Notes: generated from the letters alone by a model not told the origin. Shown: positions 41,132-50,193, numbered from the stretch's first letter. The stretch is 64,000 nt of DNA from Nonomuraea sp. NBC_00507 (GCF_036013525.1 NZ_CP107853.1:11284001-11348000), one strand, 5' to 3'. Numbers and translations: made by a program.

Positions 41132-41693
41132 CGAGGACGGCGACGACGCCGGCCGCCCAGGTCCGGGTGTCGTCGGGCAGGTCCACGAAGTGGGACAGGT
41201 TCGCCCGGTGGAAGCAGGCGCCCATCAGCATGGCGGCGGCGGCCTGCGCGTCCATGTCCGCGTCGATCCTGCCGCCGCGCTGCTCGGCCTTGATGATCTC
41301 GGCCAGGGCCAGGACCGGCAGGTGCGGGCCCGCGCCGGTCTTGGCCAGCATGGCCCTGAAGCCCGCCATGAGCGGGGGATCGGCCAGCGCGCCCGAGGCG
41401 ATGCTCGCCGCCTTGGTGTAGAACTCCACGGCCGCGACCGCGAAGCCGGTGAGGCCGGCGGCCAGGTCGCCCTGGCCCACGCTGAGCCGCAACCGGGTCA
41501 GGGCGTGGGCGAGCGAGGGCTGCCGCTCCAGGAGCACCGCGAGGAGCAACGCTTCCTTGCCGGGGAAGTGCTTGTAGAGGAGGGCCTCGGAGCAGCCCGC
41601 CTGGCGCGCGATCCGCTTGGTCGTGGCGCCCACGATGCCGTGCTCGCGCAGGGCCTGCTCGGCGGCGTCGAGGATACGGTCGCGGGTGCTCAT
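41121..41693 (-). CDS. TetR-family regulator
   Basis: 190 residues from ATG 41693; the longer open frame upstream is a shadow. HTH at residues 25-45 (ATTKRIARQAGCSEALLYKHF), then a helical ligand domain that looks variable. Divergent from the receiver-reductase gene (85 nt between starts), so it may repress that two-gene redox signalling unit, or itself. The ligand is unknown. Confidence 0.88.
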   Translation of the reverse strand: MSTRDRILDAAEQALREHGIVGATTKRIARQAGCSEALLYKHFPGKEALLLAVLLERQPSLAHALTRLRLSVGQGDLAAGLTGFAVAAVEFYTKAASIASGALADPPLMAGFRAMLAKTGAGPHLPVLALAEIIKAEQRGGRIDADMDAQAAAAMLMGACFHRANLSHFVDLPDDTRTWAAGVVAVLVRR

Positions 41694-41777
41694 CCGGTCA
41701 TGATACGAGCGCGTACTCTCCCACTTGGCGACGCATGACATGCTTCCAAATAGGGACCACTGGGAGAAGGTAGGGGC

Positions 41778-43427
41778 ATGGACAAGCCGGTCATCGTGAC
41801 GGTGGACGACGACCCAGGCGTCTCGCGGGCGGTCGCCCGTGACCTGAGACGCCGCTATGGCCAGGAATACCGGATTGTTCGCGCTGAGACGGCCAGGGAC
41901 GGCATCGAGGCGGTCAGGGAGATGCGGCTGCGCGGGGACGACGTGGCGGCCATCCTGGCCGACTACCGCATGCCGCAGATGAACGGGGTGCAGTTCCTCG
42001 AGGCCGCCATGGACATGTATCCGTACGCGCGACGCGTGCTGCTGACCGCCTACGCCGACACGGACGCGGCGATCCAGGCGATCAATGTGGTGGATTTGGA
42101 CCATTATTTGCTGAAGCCGTGGGATCCGCCGGAGGAGAAGTTCTATCCGGTGATCGACGGGCAGCTGGACGCGTGGCTGCGTACCGACCGGATCGAGCGG
42201 TCGGAGCTGCGCGTGGTGGGCGACCGGTGGTCGGCGCGGTCCTACCAGGTGCGCGACTTCCTGGCGCGCAACCACGTGCCGTACCAGTGGATGTTGGCTG
42301 AGGACCCGGAGGGCGCGCAGTTGGTGAAAGCGGCGGGCGAAAACTGCCATCTGCCGCTGGTGGTGACGGCCGACGGCACCACGCTGGAGTCGCCCGACCA
42401 GGCCACGCTGGCCACGGCGGTGGGCCTGTCGACGACCCCGGCCACTGACTTCTACGACCTGATCGTGGTGGGCGGCGGCCCGGCCGGGCTCGGCGCGGCC
42501 GTCTACGGCGCCTCGGAGGGGCTCAACACCGTGCTGGTCGAGGCCTACTCGTCAGGCGGCCAGGCGGGGCAGAGCTCCAGGATCGAAAACTACCTGGGCT
42601 TCCCCGACGGGGTCTCCGGCCAGCAGCTGGCCGACCGGGCGCGCAGGCAGGCGCTGAAGTTCGGGGCCGAGCTGCTGACCGCGCGCAAGGTGACCAAGCT
42701 GGAGGCGCGCGGGCAGGCACGCGTGATCGGGTTCAAGGACGGCGGGGAGATCGCCGCGCATGCGGTGATCCTGGCGACCGGCGTCTCCTACCGCCGCCTG
42801 GAGGCGCCGGGGCTTGAGGAGTTCGTCGGGCGTGGCGTCTTCTACGGCGCGGCGCTGACCGAGGCGCCGGCGTGCAGGGACGCCGAGGTGCACATCGTCG
42901 GCGCGGCCAACTCGGCCGGGCAGGCGGCCGTCTACCTGGCGGGATTCGCGAGCAAGGTCCACTTGTTGGTGAGGAGTGATGGTTTGGAGAAGTCCATGTC
43001 TCACTACCTCATCGAGCAGATCGCCGCGCTCCCCAACGTCGAGGTGCACCTCCAGACGGAGGTCGTCGGTGGTGGCGGCACGGGTCATCTGGAGCGGCTG
43101 ACGCTGTCGACCAAGGGCGAGGAGAGTACGGTCGACGCCCAGTGGCTGTTCGTGTTCATCGGCGCGGAGCCGTACACGTCGTGGCTGGGCGAGACGATCG
43201 AGCGGGACGCGAAGGGGTTCGTCCTGACCGGGCCCGACCTGGTCCAGGGTGGGCAGCGGCCGCGTAACTGGCCGTTGCGGCGCGAGCCGTACTACCTGGA
43301 GACCAACGTGCCGGGGGTGCTGGCCGCGGGCGACGTCCGCGCGGAATCGATCAAGAGGGTGGCCTCCGCCGTCGGAGAAGGCGCGATGGCCGTCGCGCTC
43401 GTGCACCGTTACCTGGAGAAGCAATGA
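41778..43427 (+). CDS. Fused response-regulator receiver and thioredoxin-reductase-like protein
   Basis: 549 residues, ATG 41778. Residues 1-125 are a receiver domain: acidic pocket D10-D12, phospho-acceptor Asp62 (LADYRMP), Thr90 (LLTAYAD) and Lys113 (LLKPWD). Residues ~155-217 form a degenerate glutaredoxin-like domain (FLARNHVPYQWMLAEDPEGA, then LPLVVTADGTTLESP) without a CxxC. From 225 a thioredoxin-reductase-type flavoprotein follows: FAD loop GGGPAG at 232-237, GQAGQSSRIENYLGFP near 260-275, NADPH loop VGAANSAGQAA 373-383, and C-terminal AAGDVR. The redox-active CxxC of thioredoxin reductases is missing (GVFYGAALTEAPACRDAEV), so it cannot pass electrons to thioredoxin normally. The next gene overlaps by 4 nt. 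Confidence 0.92.
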   Translation: MDKPVIVTVDDDPGVSRAVARDLRRRYGQEYRIVRAETARDGIEAVREMRLRGDDVAAILADYRMPQMNGVQFLEAAMDMYPYARRVLLTAYADTDAAIQAINVVDLDHYLLKPWDPPEEKFYPVIDGQLDAWLRTDRIERSELRVVGDRWSARSYQVRDFLARNHVPYQWMLAEDPEGAQLVKAAGENCHLPLVVTADGTTLESPDQATLATAVGLSTTPATDFYDLIVVGGGPAGLGAAVYGASEGLNTVLVEAYSSGGQAGQSSRIENYLGFPDGVSGQQLADRARRQALKFGAELLTARKVTKLEARGQARVIGFKDGGEIAAHAVILATGVSYRRLEAPGLEEFVGRGVFYGAALTEAPACRDAEVHIVGAANSAGQAAVYLAGFASKVHLLVRSDGLEKSMSHYLIEQIAALPNVEVHLQTEVVGGGGTGHLERLTLSTKGEESTVDAQWLFVFIGAEPYTSWLGETIERDAKGFVLTGPDLVQGGQRPRNWPLRREPYYLETNVPGVLAAGDVRAESIKRVASAVGEGAMAVALVHRYLEKQ

Positions 43428-44857
43428 CCACGAGCACCATCGACATCGACGAACTGCGCAAACTCTTCCTGTTCGAGCGGCTGACCGACGAGCAGCTCAC
43501 CAAGCTGGCCAACAGCGGGCAGGTGAAGACGTTCGCGGCCGGCGAGGACATCGTCTGCCAGGGCGCGCCGGCCGAGTGCTTCGCGGTGCTGATCGAGGGC
43601 GAGGTGCAGATGCTCAACGAGACGGTGAGCGCCGGCACCGTCGCGATGCCTCGCTCGTCCCAGCCCGGCGTCTACGGCGGCGCCACCTCCGCTTACCTGG
43701 GCGACCGGGCGCCGCAGACCTACCAGCACACGCTGCGCGCGACCGCGCCGTCGCGGATCTTCCTGCTGCCGGCCAAGAAGTTCGCCTACATCGTGGCCGA
43801 ATGGTTCCCGATGGCCATGCACCTGCTCGACGGCCTGCTGTCGGGCGGCCGCATGCAGCGGGAGATGATCGACCGGCGGCAGCGGCTGACCGCGCTCGGC
43901 ACGATCACCGCGGGGCTCACCCACGAGCTGAACAACCCGGCCGCCGCCGCGGTGCGGGCAGTGGGCGAGCTGCGCACCCTGCTCAAGGACTCCCGTCTCC
44001 ACCTCGCCCAGCTGGCTGAGGCCGGCATCCCGCCGGAGAAGCTGCGGACGCTCATCGAGGCGCAGGAGGCGTGCACGAGCAAGCTGGGCAACCTGCCGCC
44101 GCGCTCGCCGCTGGAGATCTCCGATGCCGAGGACGAGCTGGGCGAGGCGCTGGACGAGCTGGGCGTGCAGGACGCATGGGACCTAGCGCCCGCCCTGGTC
44201 AATGCCGGCTTCTCCGGCAAGGACCTGGAGAAGATCCGCACCAAGGTGGGCGAGCAGCACGCTCCGGGCGCGGTGCGCTGGCTGGCCGAGGCGATCGAGA
44301 TCTCGCAGATGCTGAGCGAGGTGACCGAGGCGACCGAGCGCATCACCTCACTGATCCGCTCGGCCAAGCAATACTCCCAAATGGACCGCGCCCCGTTCCA
44401 GGAACTGGACGTGCACGACCTGCTCGACAGCACGGTCGCGATCTTCCGTGGCAAAATCCGGCCGGGCATCACCGTGGTCACCGACTACGACCGCACCTTG
44501 CCGCTCATCCCCTGCTACGGCGGCGAGCTCAACCAGGTCTGGACGAACCTCATCCACAACGCGCTCGACGCGATGGGTGAGTCGGGCACGCTGACCATCC
44601 GCACGGCGCACGACGAGGACGAGGCGATCATCGAGATCGGCGACACCGGCCCCGGCGTCCCGGACGCCATCAAGGACCGGATCTTCGAGCCGTTCTTCAC
44701 CACGAAGAGCGTGGGCGAGGGCACGGGCCTCGGCCTCGACATCTCCTATCGGATCGTGGCAGGGCGGCACGGCGGCGAGATCAAGGTCCGCTCGGTGCCC
44801 GGCGACACCTGGTTCGAGGTACGCCTGCCGCTGAGGGAGGCTGTCCCGGCCGCCTGA
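43424..44857 (+). CDS. Cyclic-nucleotide-binding-domain histidine kinase
   Basis: 477 residues; ATG overlaps the stop of the receiver-reductase gene (ATGA). Residues 10-125 make a cNMP/CRP-type sensor domain (LFLFERLTDEQLTKLANSGQ, GAPAECFAVLIEGEVQML). A dimerisation helix holds His167 (GLTHELNNP), the likely phosphorylation site. HATPase_c is complete: N box WTNLIHNALDA (N375, N379), G1 IEIGDTGPGVP, G2 GTGLGLDISYRIV. It has no membrane helix, so it is a soluble kinase and probably phosphorylates the receiver domain of the upstream protein. Together they look like a redox two-component system in which the output is an oxidoreductase rather than a transcription factor. Confidence 0.9.
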   Translation: MTTSTIDIDELRKLFLFERLTDEQLTKLANSGQVKTFAAGEDIVCQGAPAECFAVLIEGEVQMLNETVSAGTVAMPRSSQPGVYGGATSAYLGDRAPQTYQHTLRATAPSRIFLLPAKKFAYIVAEWFPMAMHLLDGLLSGGRMQREMIDRRQRLTALGTITAGLTHELNNPAAAAVRAVGELRTLLKDSRLHLAQLAEAGIPPEKLRTLIEAQEACTSKLGNLPPRSPLEISDAEDELGEALDELGVQDAWDLAPALVNAGFSGKDLEKIRTKVGEQHAPGAVRWLAEAIEISQMLSEVTEATERITSLIRSAKQYSQMDRAPFQELDVHDLLDSTVAIFRGKIRPGITVVTDYDRTLPLIPCYGGELNQVWTNLIHNALDAMGESGTLTIRTAHDEDEAIIEIGDTGPGVPDAIKDRIFEPFFTTKSVGEGTGLGLDISYRIVAGRHGGEIKVRSVPGDTWFEVRLPLREAVPAA

Positions 44858-44943
44858 GGCCCGGATGTGCGAGAAGCCGACTTGTCAGGAACGGTCATGA
44901 GCCCATGTAATGGATGACCATAATCCCGAAAGGAGGCGGGCCG

Positions 44944-45012
44944 GTGAGCACGTGGCGGCGGCTCGGCACGATCCTGGTCGTGCTCATCCCGCTCGGGGCG
45001 CCCGTTCCGTAG
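44944..45012 (+). CDS. Putative 22-residue membrane peptide
   Basis: GTG start preceded by a near-perfect AAAGGAGG with 7-nt spacing, the strongest Shine-Dalgarno in this part of the window. It encodes VSTWRRLGTILVVLIPLGAP followed by Val-Pro and a stop: basic N-terminus then a short hydrophobic helix. It ends 19 nt before the M20 peptidase start. It may be a small membrane protein or the leader of a decayed gene; too short for family assignment. Confidence 0.4.
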   Translation: MSTWRRLGTILVVLIPLGAPVP

Positions 45013-45031
45013 GTCCCTTGGAAGGATTCCC

Positions 45032-46165
45032 GTGTTGATCACCGACTGGACCCGGCGGGCCCTCCCTGCCATGCTCGACGACCTCAAGGCCGTGGTGGAG
45101 CTGGAAACCCACAGCTTCGACAAGGCCATGCTGGTCAAGGGGCTGCGCTCGATCCGCGCCCGGGCCGTCGATCTGCTCGGGATGCCGGATGAGGAGGTCC
45201 TGCACGACTGCGGCCAGTACGGCGACGTCCTGGAGCTGACCTATCAGGGCACCGCGCCGGGAACCGTGCTCATGCTGAGCCACTACGACACGGTCTGGCC
45301 CACGGGAACGCTGGCGGGATGGCCGTTCGCGGTGGTGGACGACAAGATCACGGGGCCCGGCGTGTTCGACATGAAGGCAGGGCTGGTGCAGTCGATCTGG
45401 GCCCTGCACGGGCTGCGCGAGCTGGGACTGCCGCATCCGAGCGTGCGGTTCCTGTTCAACGGGGACGAGGAGATCGGCAGCCCGGCCTCGCGCGAGCACA
45501 TCGAGGCGGCCAGCGCGGATGTGCTCGCCAGCCTGGTGTTCGAGGCGTCGCTGAACGGAGCGCTCAAGACGGCCCGCAAAGGGGTGGGGCTGTTCAATGT
45601 GCGGGTGACCGGGGTGGAGGCGCACGCGGGGCTCGACCCGTACGCGGGGGCGAGCGCCATTCACGCGCTCGCCGAGATCGTCACCACTTTGGCCGGGGCC
45701 GCCTCCCGGGCCCGCGGCACCACCATGAACGTCGGCCTGATCAGCGGCGGCACCGGGCGGAACGTGGCGGCCGGGCACGCCAGCTGCGGTGTGGACGTGC
45801 GGGTGACCGAACCGTCGGAGATGGGACGGATCGACAACGTCTTCGCCGACCTGCGTGCCTCCGATCCGCGCGTCACCATCTCCGTGACCGGCGAATGGAA
45901 CCGGCCGCCCATGATCCCGAACCCGGCCTCGCAGCGGCTGTTCAAGGAGGCGCAGGAGGTGGCGGCGGAGTTCGGGTGGCTGCTGGACGAGGCGTCGGTG
46001 GGCGGCGCCAGCGACGGCAACTTCATCTCAGCGCTGGGCAGGGGGGTGCTGGACGGAATGGGCGCGGTGGGCGACGGGGCACACGCCCGCCACGAACACG
46101 TCCTGATCGACCAGATCCATGAACGTACGGCCCTGACGATCGGCCTCGTCACCGCCCTCGCTTAG
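45032..46165 (+). CDS. M20-family peptidase (glutamate carboxypeptidase-like)
   Basis: 377 residues, GTG with GGAAGGA upstream. The dinuclear zinc site is readable: His in LSHYDTVWP near 90, bridging Asp in GPGVFDMKAG near 116, catalytic Glu in FNGDEEIGSP near 148, and a C-terminal His in HARHEHV near 355. The dimerisation lid (VRVTGVEAHAGLDPYAGASAIHAL) lies in between. Resembles carboxypeptidase G2-type enzymes that remove C-terminal glutamate or related residues. No signal peptide, so probably cytoplasmic. Physiological substrate unknown. No gene of an obvious pathway adjoins it. Confidence 0.88.
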   Translation: MLITDWTRRALPAMLDDLKAVVELETHSFDKAMLVKGLRSIRARAVDLLGMPDEEVLHDCGQYGDVLELTYQGTAPGTVLMLSHYDTVWPTGTLAGWPFAVVDDKITGPGVFDMKAGLVQSIWALHGLRELGLPHPSVRFLFNGDEEIGSPASREHIEAASADVLASLVFEASLNGALKTARKGVGLFNVRVTGVEAHAGLDPYAGASAIHALAEIVTTLAGAASRARGTTMNVGLISGGTGRNVAAGHASCGVDVRVTEPSEMGRIDNVFADLRASDPRVTISVTGEWNRPPMIPNPASQRLFKEAQEVAAEFGWLLDEASVGGASDGNFISALGRGVLDGMGAVGDGAHARHEHVLIDQIHERTALTIGLVTALA

Positions 46166-46353
46166 CCCCTCCCCATCGGCGCCGCCGCCCTCCAAGTCCC
46201 CTCGCCCCGGCCCCGCCCTCGCAGCGGCGTTCGTCTGCCATCCGTCCTCGGCCTCGGACCGCTGGGGCGATCGCGGCAAGCCGGCGGCACAAAGGGACTG
46301 GGACTGACGAGCGGCGGGCCGGCGGGCGAGCGAGCGGATGCTCGGCGTCAGCC

Positions 46354-47379
46354 TCAGCCGAAGACGCGGCCGCGGGTCAGGTCGAGGGCCGTGAGGACGG
46401 CGCCCTGGAGGACGGCATTGCCCGTGACCGTGCTCACGCGAACCTCCGTCGGAGCCGGTGACCGCTCGCGCAGCCGCTCGGACACCAGGGCGGCCAGTTC
46501 GTCACCACCGTCGTGTCCCGTCTTGCCGCCGACCACGATGAGTCCCGGGTCGAGCAGCGCGACGAAGGCGAAGGCACCCTTGGCGATCCGCCCTGCCAGC
46601 TCCGCCCGGCCGAGCCCGCGGACGACGCCGGGCTCCACCTGGTCGCAGTACGGCGCCCCGTCCACCTCCAGGAACCCGATCTCCCCCGCGCCGCCGGACA
46701 CCCCGCGCCGCAGCCGCCCGTCGAGCACCACGGCCGCGCCCACGCCGTCGTCCAGCCAGAGCAGCACGAAGTCCTCGCTCCCCCGCGCCGCGCCGATCCG
46801 CAGCTCGGCGATGGCGGCGAGGTTCACCTCGTTCTCCAGGACGACGGGCACGCCCAGGCGCTCGCCTACGGCACCCATCAGGCCGCGCCGCCACCCCGGC
46901 ACATCGTTGTCCGACACCACCTCGCCGTCACGCGGATCCACCAGGCCCGGCGCGCCGATTATCACCGTGTCCAGCTCCCGCCCTGCGGCGGCCTCCAGGA
47001 TCACGTCCTCGATCAGCGTCTCCAGCGATCCGTCGATGGCGCGGGTGGCCGAGCCGACGACCTGCCCGGTGATGTCGGCGATCGTGACGTGGACGGCGAC
47101 ACGTCGTACGTCCACGCCGGCCACGTGGGCCCGATCCGCCACCAACCCGTAGAGCCGCGCGTTCGGCCCGCGCCGATCCTCGCCGTATTCCCCCGTGATC
47201 TCGATCAGCCCCGCCTCTCTGAGCCGCTCGATCAGGTCGGACACGGTGGGTCTGGACAGTCCGGTCAGCGTACGGAGCTGAGGAGCGGTCAGGGGTCCGC
47301 GCTCGAGCAGCAGGTCGAGGGCCAGCCGGTCGTTGATGGCGCGGGCCATGGCCGGGGTCGCGGTCTTCACGGTCACCAT
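46354..47379 (-). CDS. ROK-family transcriptional regulator
   Basis: 341 residues from ATG 47379. Winged HTH (GPLTAPQLRTLTGLSRPTVSDLIERLREAGLIEITGE, about 28-64) followed by a ROK domain: GVDVRRVAVHVTIADITGQV near 88 and VGAAVVLDGRLRRGVSGGAGEIGF near 213-236. The zinc motif of canonical ROK proteins is replaced: where CxCGxxGC is expected it reads GAPYCDQVEPGVVRGLG, so a zinc-free variant. Divergent from an MFS transporter gene with 64 nt between starts, which is its probable target. Confidence 0.88.
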   Translation of the reverse strand: MVTVKTATPAMARAINDRLALDLLLERGPLTAPQLRTLTGLSRPTVSDLIERLREAGLIEITGEYGEDRRGPNARLYGLVADRAHVAGVDVRRVAVHVTIADITGQVVGSATRAIDGSLETLIEDVILEAAAGRELDTVIIGAPGLVDPRDGEVVSDNDVPGWRRGLMGAVGERLGVPVVLENEVNLAAIAELRIGAARGSEDFVLLWLDDGVGAAVVLDGRLRRGVSGGAGEIGFLEVDGAPYCDQVEPGVVRGLGRAELAGRIAKGAFAFVALLDPGLIVVGGKTGHDGGDELAALVSERLRERSPAPTEVRVSTVTGNAVLQGAVLTALDLTRGRVFG

Positions 47380-47392
47380 AATAAGCAGGGTC

Positions 47393-47429
47393 CCTGCCTG
47401 AAACCGCTTTTCATCAGGAAGCCTGCCTG
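47393..47429. promoter_or_regulatory. Direct repeats CCTGCCTG in the ROK/MFS intergenic region
   Basis: CCTGCCTG at 47393-47400 and again at 47422-47429 (29-bp period, close to three helical turns), each followed by two or three A/T bases. Possible ROK-binding sites controlling both divergent genes. Confidence 0.5.
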
Positions 47430-47443
47430 TTAATTTCTTGGGC

Positions 47444-48658
47444 ATGAGACTGAGTCCTCATCACGCGATCGCCGCCGTATTCGCCGCGCACGGCGCCGTC
47501 GCCGGGAGCCTGTTCACCCGCATCCCGTGGATCCAGGACGTGCTGGGCCTCAGCCCCGCCACCCTCGGCCTCGTGCTCCTGTGCCCGCCCATCGGCGCCT
47601 TCATCGGCATGCCGACGGCCAGCCGCCTGGCTTACCGCTTCGGGAGCCGGGCCGCCACCCGCGTCCTGCTCGCACTGTGGTGCGCAGGACTGGCCTTCCC
47701 TGCGCTCGCGCCGTCGCAGGCGTGGCTGTTCGTGGTGTTCCTGCTGTTCGGGGCGGCCGCGGGCATGTCGGATGTGGTGATGAACGCTCATGCCGTCGTC
47801 CTCGAACGACACCTGGGCCGCTCGATCATGTCCGGATTGCACGGCATGTGGTCCGTCGGGAGCCTGGCCGTCGGCGGCGTCAGCGCCGTGGCGGCCAGCG
47901 CGGGCATCGATGCCAGACTGCACCTCGGAGCCGTGTCGGTCGCCTTGCTCGCCCTCGGCGCGGCAGCCGGCCGCGGCCTCGTCCCCGACCACGCGACCGC
48001 CCCCGGCCCACTGCCTCAGCACGACACACCACCACCGCCACCACGGCGCTTCGCCCTCCCCACGCGCGGGATCCTGGCCATCGGCCTGATCGGTTTCTGC
48101 GCGACCTTCGCCGAGGGCGCCAGCTCGAACTGGTCCGCCGTCTACCTCACCGAGGTCACGGAGGCCGGTCCCGGGCTGGCCGCCGCCGGCTACACCGTCT
48201 TCATGCTCTGTATGGCGGTCATGCGGCTGACGGGCGACCGCCTCATCCGGCGGCTCGGTCCCGTGGCGGCGGTCAGGACCAGCGGGATCGTGGGGGCCGC
48301 CGGCGGCATCGTCGTGGTCACGGCAAGCACACCCACGCTCGTCATCGCCGGGTTCGCGCTGATCGGGCTGGGCCTGGCGGTGATCGTACCGCTGGTGTTC
48401 GCGACGGCAGGAAACGTGGGAACGACCCCGGGCGAGGGGGTGGCCGGGGTGGCGACGATCACGTACCTGTCCGGCATGATCGCCCCGGCCGTGACGGGAT
48501 GGCTCGCCGACACGCTCGGCTACCCCACGGCCTTCGCCCTGATCACCGGCGTGGTCGCACTCCTCATCCTGCTTGCCCCCGCCCTACGACGCCGCGCCAA
48601 GAACGTCCCCTCCCCCGAGAAACGAGAGGACCCTGTCGAAAGCCCCCTCCCAGCGTGA
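47444..48658 (+). CDS. MFS transporter
   Basis: 404 residues from ATG 47444. About twelve hydrophobic segments, starting HHAIAAVFAAHGAVAGSLFT, with the FARL/ten-TM-like signature TRIPWIQDVLGLSPATLG and a MFS loop RLAYRFGSRAATRVLL near 64-80. The central loop (about 180-200) is Pro/His-rich. It belongs to the YbjJ/FucP-like group of putative sugar or metabolite exporters/importers. Divergent ROK regulator implies a sugar ligand. Substrate unknown. Confidence 0.88.
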   Translation: MRLSPHHAIAAVFAAHGAVAGSLFTRIPWIQDVLGLSPATLGLVLLCPPIGAFIGMPTASRLAYRFGSRAATRVLLALWCAGLAFPALAPSQAWLFVVFLLFGAAAGMSDVVMNAHAVVLERHLGRSIMSGLHGMWSVGSLAVGGVSAVAASAGIDARLHLGAVSVALLALGAAAGRGLVPDHATAPGPLPQHDTPPPPPRRFALPTRGILAIGLIGFCATFAEGASSNWSAVYLTEVTEAGPGLAAAGYTVFMLCMAVMRLTGDRLIRRLGPVAAVRTSGIVGAAGGIVVVTASTPTLVIAGFALIGLGLAVIVPLVFATAGNVGTTPGEGVAGVATITYLSGMIAPAVTGWLADTLGYPTAFALITGVVALLILLAPALRRRAKNVPSPEKREDPVESPLPA

Positions 48659-48674
48659 CGCTGCGCCGCACCCT

Positions 48675-49436
48675 TTACGACGCGTCACCCGGCTTCGGTG
48701 GTGCGTCCTCCGGCCGCCTGGCCGAGAGCGGGCCCGGACCTTTCGTACGAGGTCCGGGCCGGCGCTTGCTACGCGCACCTGCCAGGTGTTCGTAGTACGA
48801 GTCGACGGCGGGCTGGCCTGTGTAGTTGGGTCCTGCCTGGTCGTCGGCGCCCAGAAAGCGATAGGGCAGGTCGACGGACGCGCGGCCGGAACGGCTGATC
48901 CTCCTGTTACGGCCGTCGTACGCCAGACCCGCCGCCCGCAGCGCGGCCGTCAGGGACCGTCCGGCGGGGGCGCCGTCCTCGCGCCGGATGCTTCTGACGT
49001 CGAAGTTGGCGACGAAGAGGCCGTCGTCCGCGAGCCAGCCGGCCGCACTGGCGAGGAGGCCGAGCTTGTCTCCCACGTAGTGGACGCCGTGCACGCAGGT
49101 GATGAGGTCGAAGCGGGTGTCGGGACGCCAGGTGGCCACGGAGGCGGTGATGAGACGCAGGCGCGGAGGCGTAGGTGAGCAGTCGAAGAAGCCGACCAGG
49201 TCGACCCCGACGATCTCGACCTCGTCCCCGAGCAGGACTGCGGCCTCGCCGAGGGCGTTCGCCGATCCGCAGCACAGGTCCAGCCAGCGAGCGGGCCTGG
49301 ACGGCACGGCGCGAAGGATCTTGACGATGTCGATCCCCAGCTCGCGATCGTAACTGCGGAGGCGGCGGTCCCTGTTCATGAGGGAGTTGGCGACAACCGG
49401 GGAGTTTTCGAGCTCGTCGTCCGTGATCAGAGACAT
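48675..49436 (-). CDS. Class I SAM-dependent methyltransferase
   Basis: 253 residues from ATG 49436. SAM-binding motif I WLDLCCGSANALGEA near 50-64, acidic end of strand 2 VEIVGVDLVGFF near 72-83 and motif II FDLITCVHGVHYVGDKLG near 107-124. Substrate unknown. The last ~35 residues are Arg/Pro/Gly-rich and encoded by DNA that includes a strong hairpin (48731-48760), so the functional domain probably ends near YYEHLAG and the tail may be a read-through extension. Convergent to the MFS gene. Confidence 0.85.
   Translation of the reverse strand: MSLITDDELENSPVVANSLMNRDRRLRSYDRELGIDIVKILRAVPSRPARWLDLCCGSANALGEAAVLLGDEVEIVGVDLVGFFDCSPTPPRLRLITASVATWRPDTRFDLITCVHGVHYVGDKLGLLASAAGWLADDGLFVANFDVRSIRREDGAPAGRSLTAALRAAGLAYDGRNRRISRSGRASVDLPYRFLGADDQAGPNYTGQPAVDSYYEHLAGARSKRRPGPRTKGPGPLSARRPEDAPPKPGDAS
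48731..48760. terminator. Hairpin, probable bidirectional terminator
   Basis: Arms GGCCCGGACCT and AGGTCCGGGCC (11 bp, perfect) with an 8-nt loop, between the convergent MFS and methyltransferase genes but inside the C-terminal codons of the latter. Confidence 0.7.
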
Positions 49437-49449
49437 GATCGTGTGCGTT

Positions 49450-50193
49450 CTACCGCTGTCCGGCCAGCCATTCCTCGAAAGTCGTCGGCGCGATGCGGGC
49501 ATCCTTGCCGGGCAGCAGCACGTCACCGGCCACCTCCGGGCCGAGCGGTCCCGACCACGTCGGCACCAGCTTCACCATCCGGCCGCGTGCCTCGTTGGTG
49601 CGCCGGGCCATGTCGACCAAGTCCTGCGGCTCGGGCCCGGCCACGTCGATCAGGCGCCTCTGGGGCTCACCGGCAGCGACCTCGGCGAGGACGTCGGCCA
49701 CATCCGCTGGCGCGATCGGCTGTACGAGCAGCGGCGGAACGGTGGCGACTCCGTCGTGCTCGGTCCAGCCCACCACCATCGCCGCGAAGTCGTGGAACTG
49801 CGTGGCCCGGACGATCGTCCACGGCACCGGGCCGACGGTCACCAGGCGTTCCTGCTCCCGCTTGCCGGCATAGTGCGCGTTGCCCTCAACACGATCGATC
49901 CCGACGATGGAAAGCAGTACGTGGTGGCGGACGCCGGCCCGCTGCTCGGCGGCCAGCAGGTTGCCGGTCGCGGTTCCGAAGTACGCCACCGCCTCTGCCG
50001 GATCGGTCGCCGGCGCGTTGGTGGCGTCCACGACCGCGTCGACGCCGGCGAGAGCGCCGTCGAGTCCGTCACCGGTCGACAGGTCCACACCGAGGGATCG
50101 GCTGATAGATACGACGTCGTGCCCGTCCCGCTCGAGGGCGGCAACAGTGAGGGACCCGATGTTCCCGGTCGCACCTGCGACTGCGATCCGCAT
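49450..50193 (-). CDS. NmrA-like NAD(P)-binding atypical SDR
   Basis: 247 residues. Opens IAVAGATGNIGSLTVAALERDGHDVV, the atypical SDR GxxGxxG cofactor loop; later VDAVVDATNAP near 50 and VPWTIVRATQFHDF near 122-135. No YxxxK is obvious (HYAGKREQE contains Tyr and Lys spaced by three, Y107/K110-111). Members serve as redox sensors or act on quinones and aldehydes. Divergent from an Rrf2 regulator with an evident operator between them; the pair recurs widely in actinobacteria and suggests redox or electrophile response. Confidence 0.87.
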   Translation of the reverse strand: MRIAVAGATGNIGSLTVAALERDGHDVVSISRSLGVDLSTGDGLDGALAGVDAVVDATNAPATDPAEAVAYFGTATGNLLAAEQRAGVRHHVLLSIVGIDRVEGNAHYAGKREQERLVTVGPVPWTIVRATQFHDFAAMVVGWTEHDGVATVPPLLVQPIAPADVADVLAEVAAGEPQRRLIDVAGPEPQDLVDMARRTNEARGRMVKLVPTWSGPLGPEVAGDVLLPGKDARIAPTTFEEWLAGQR

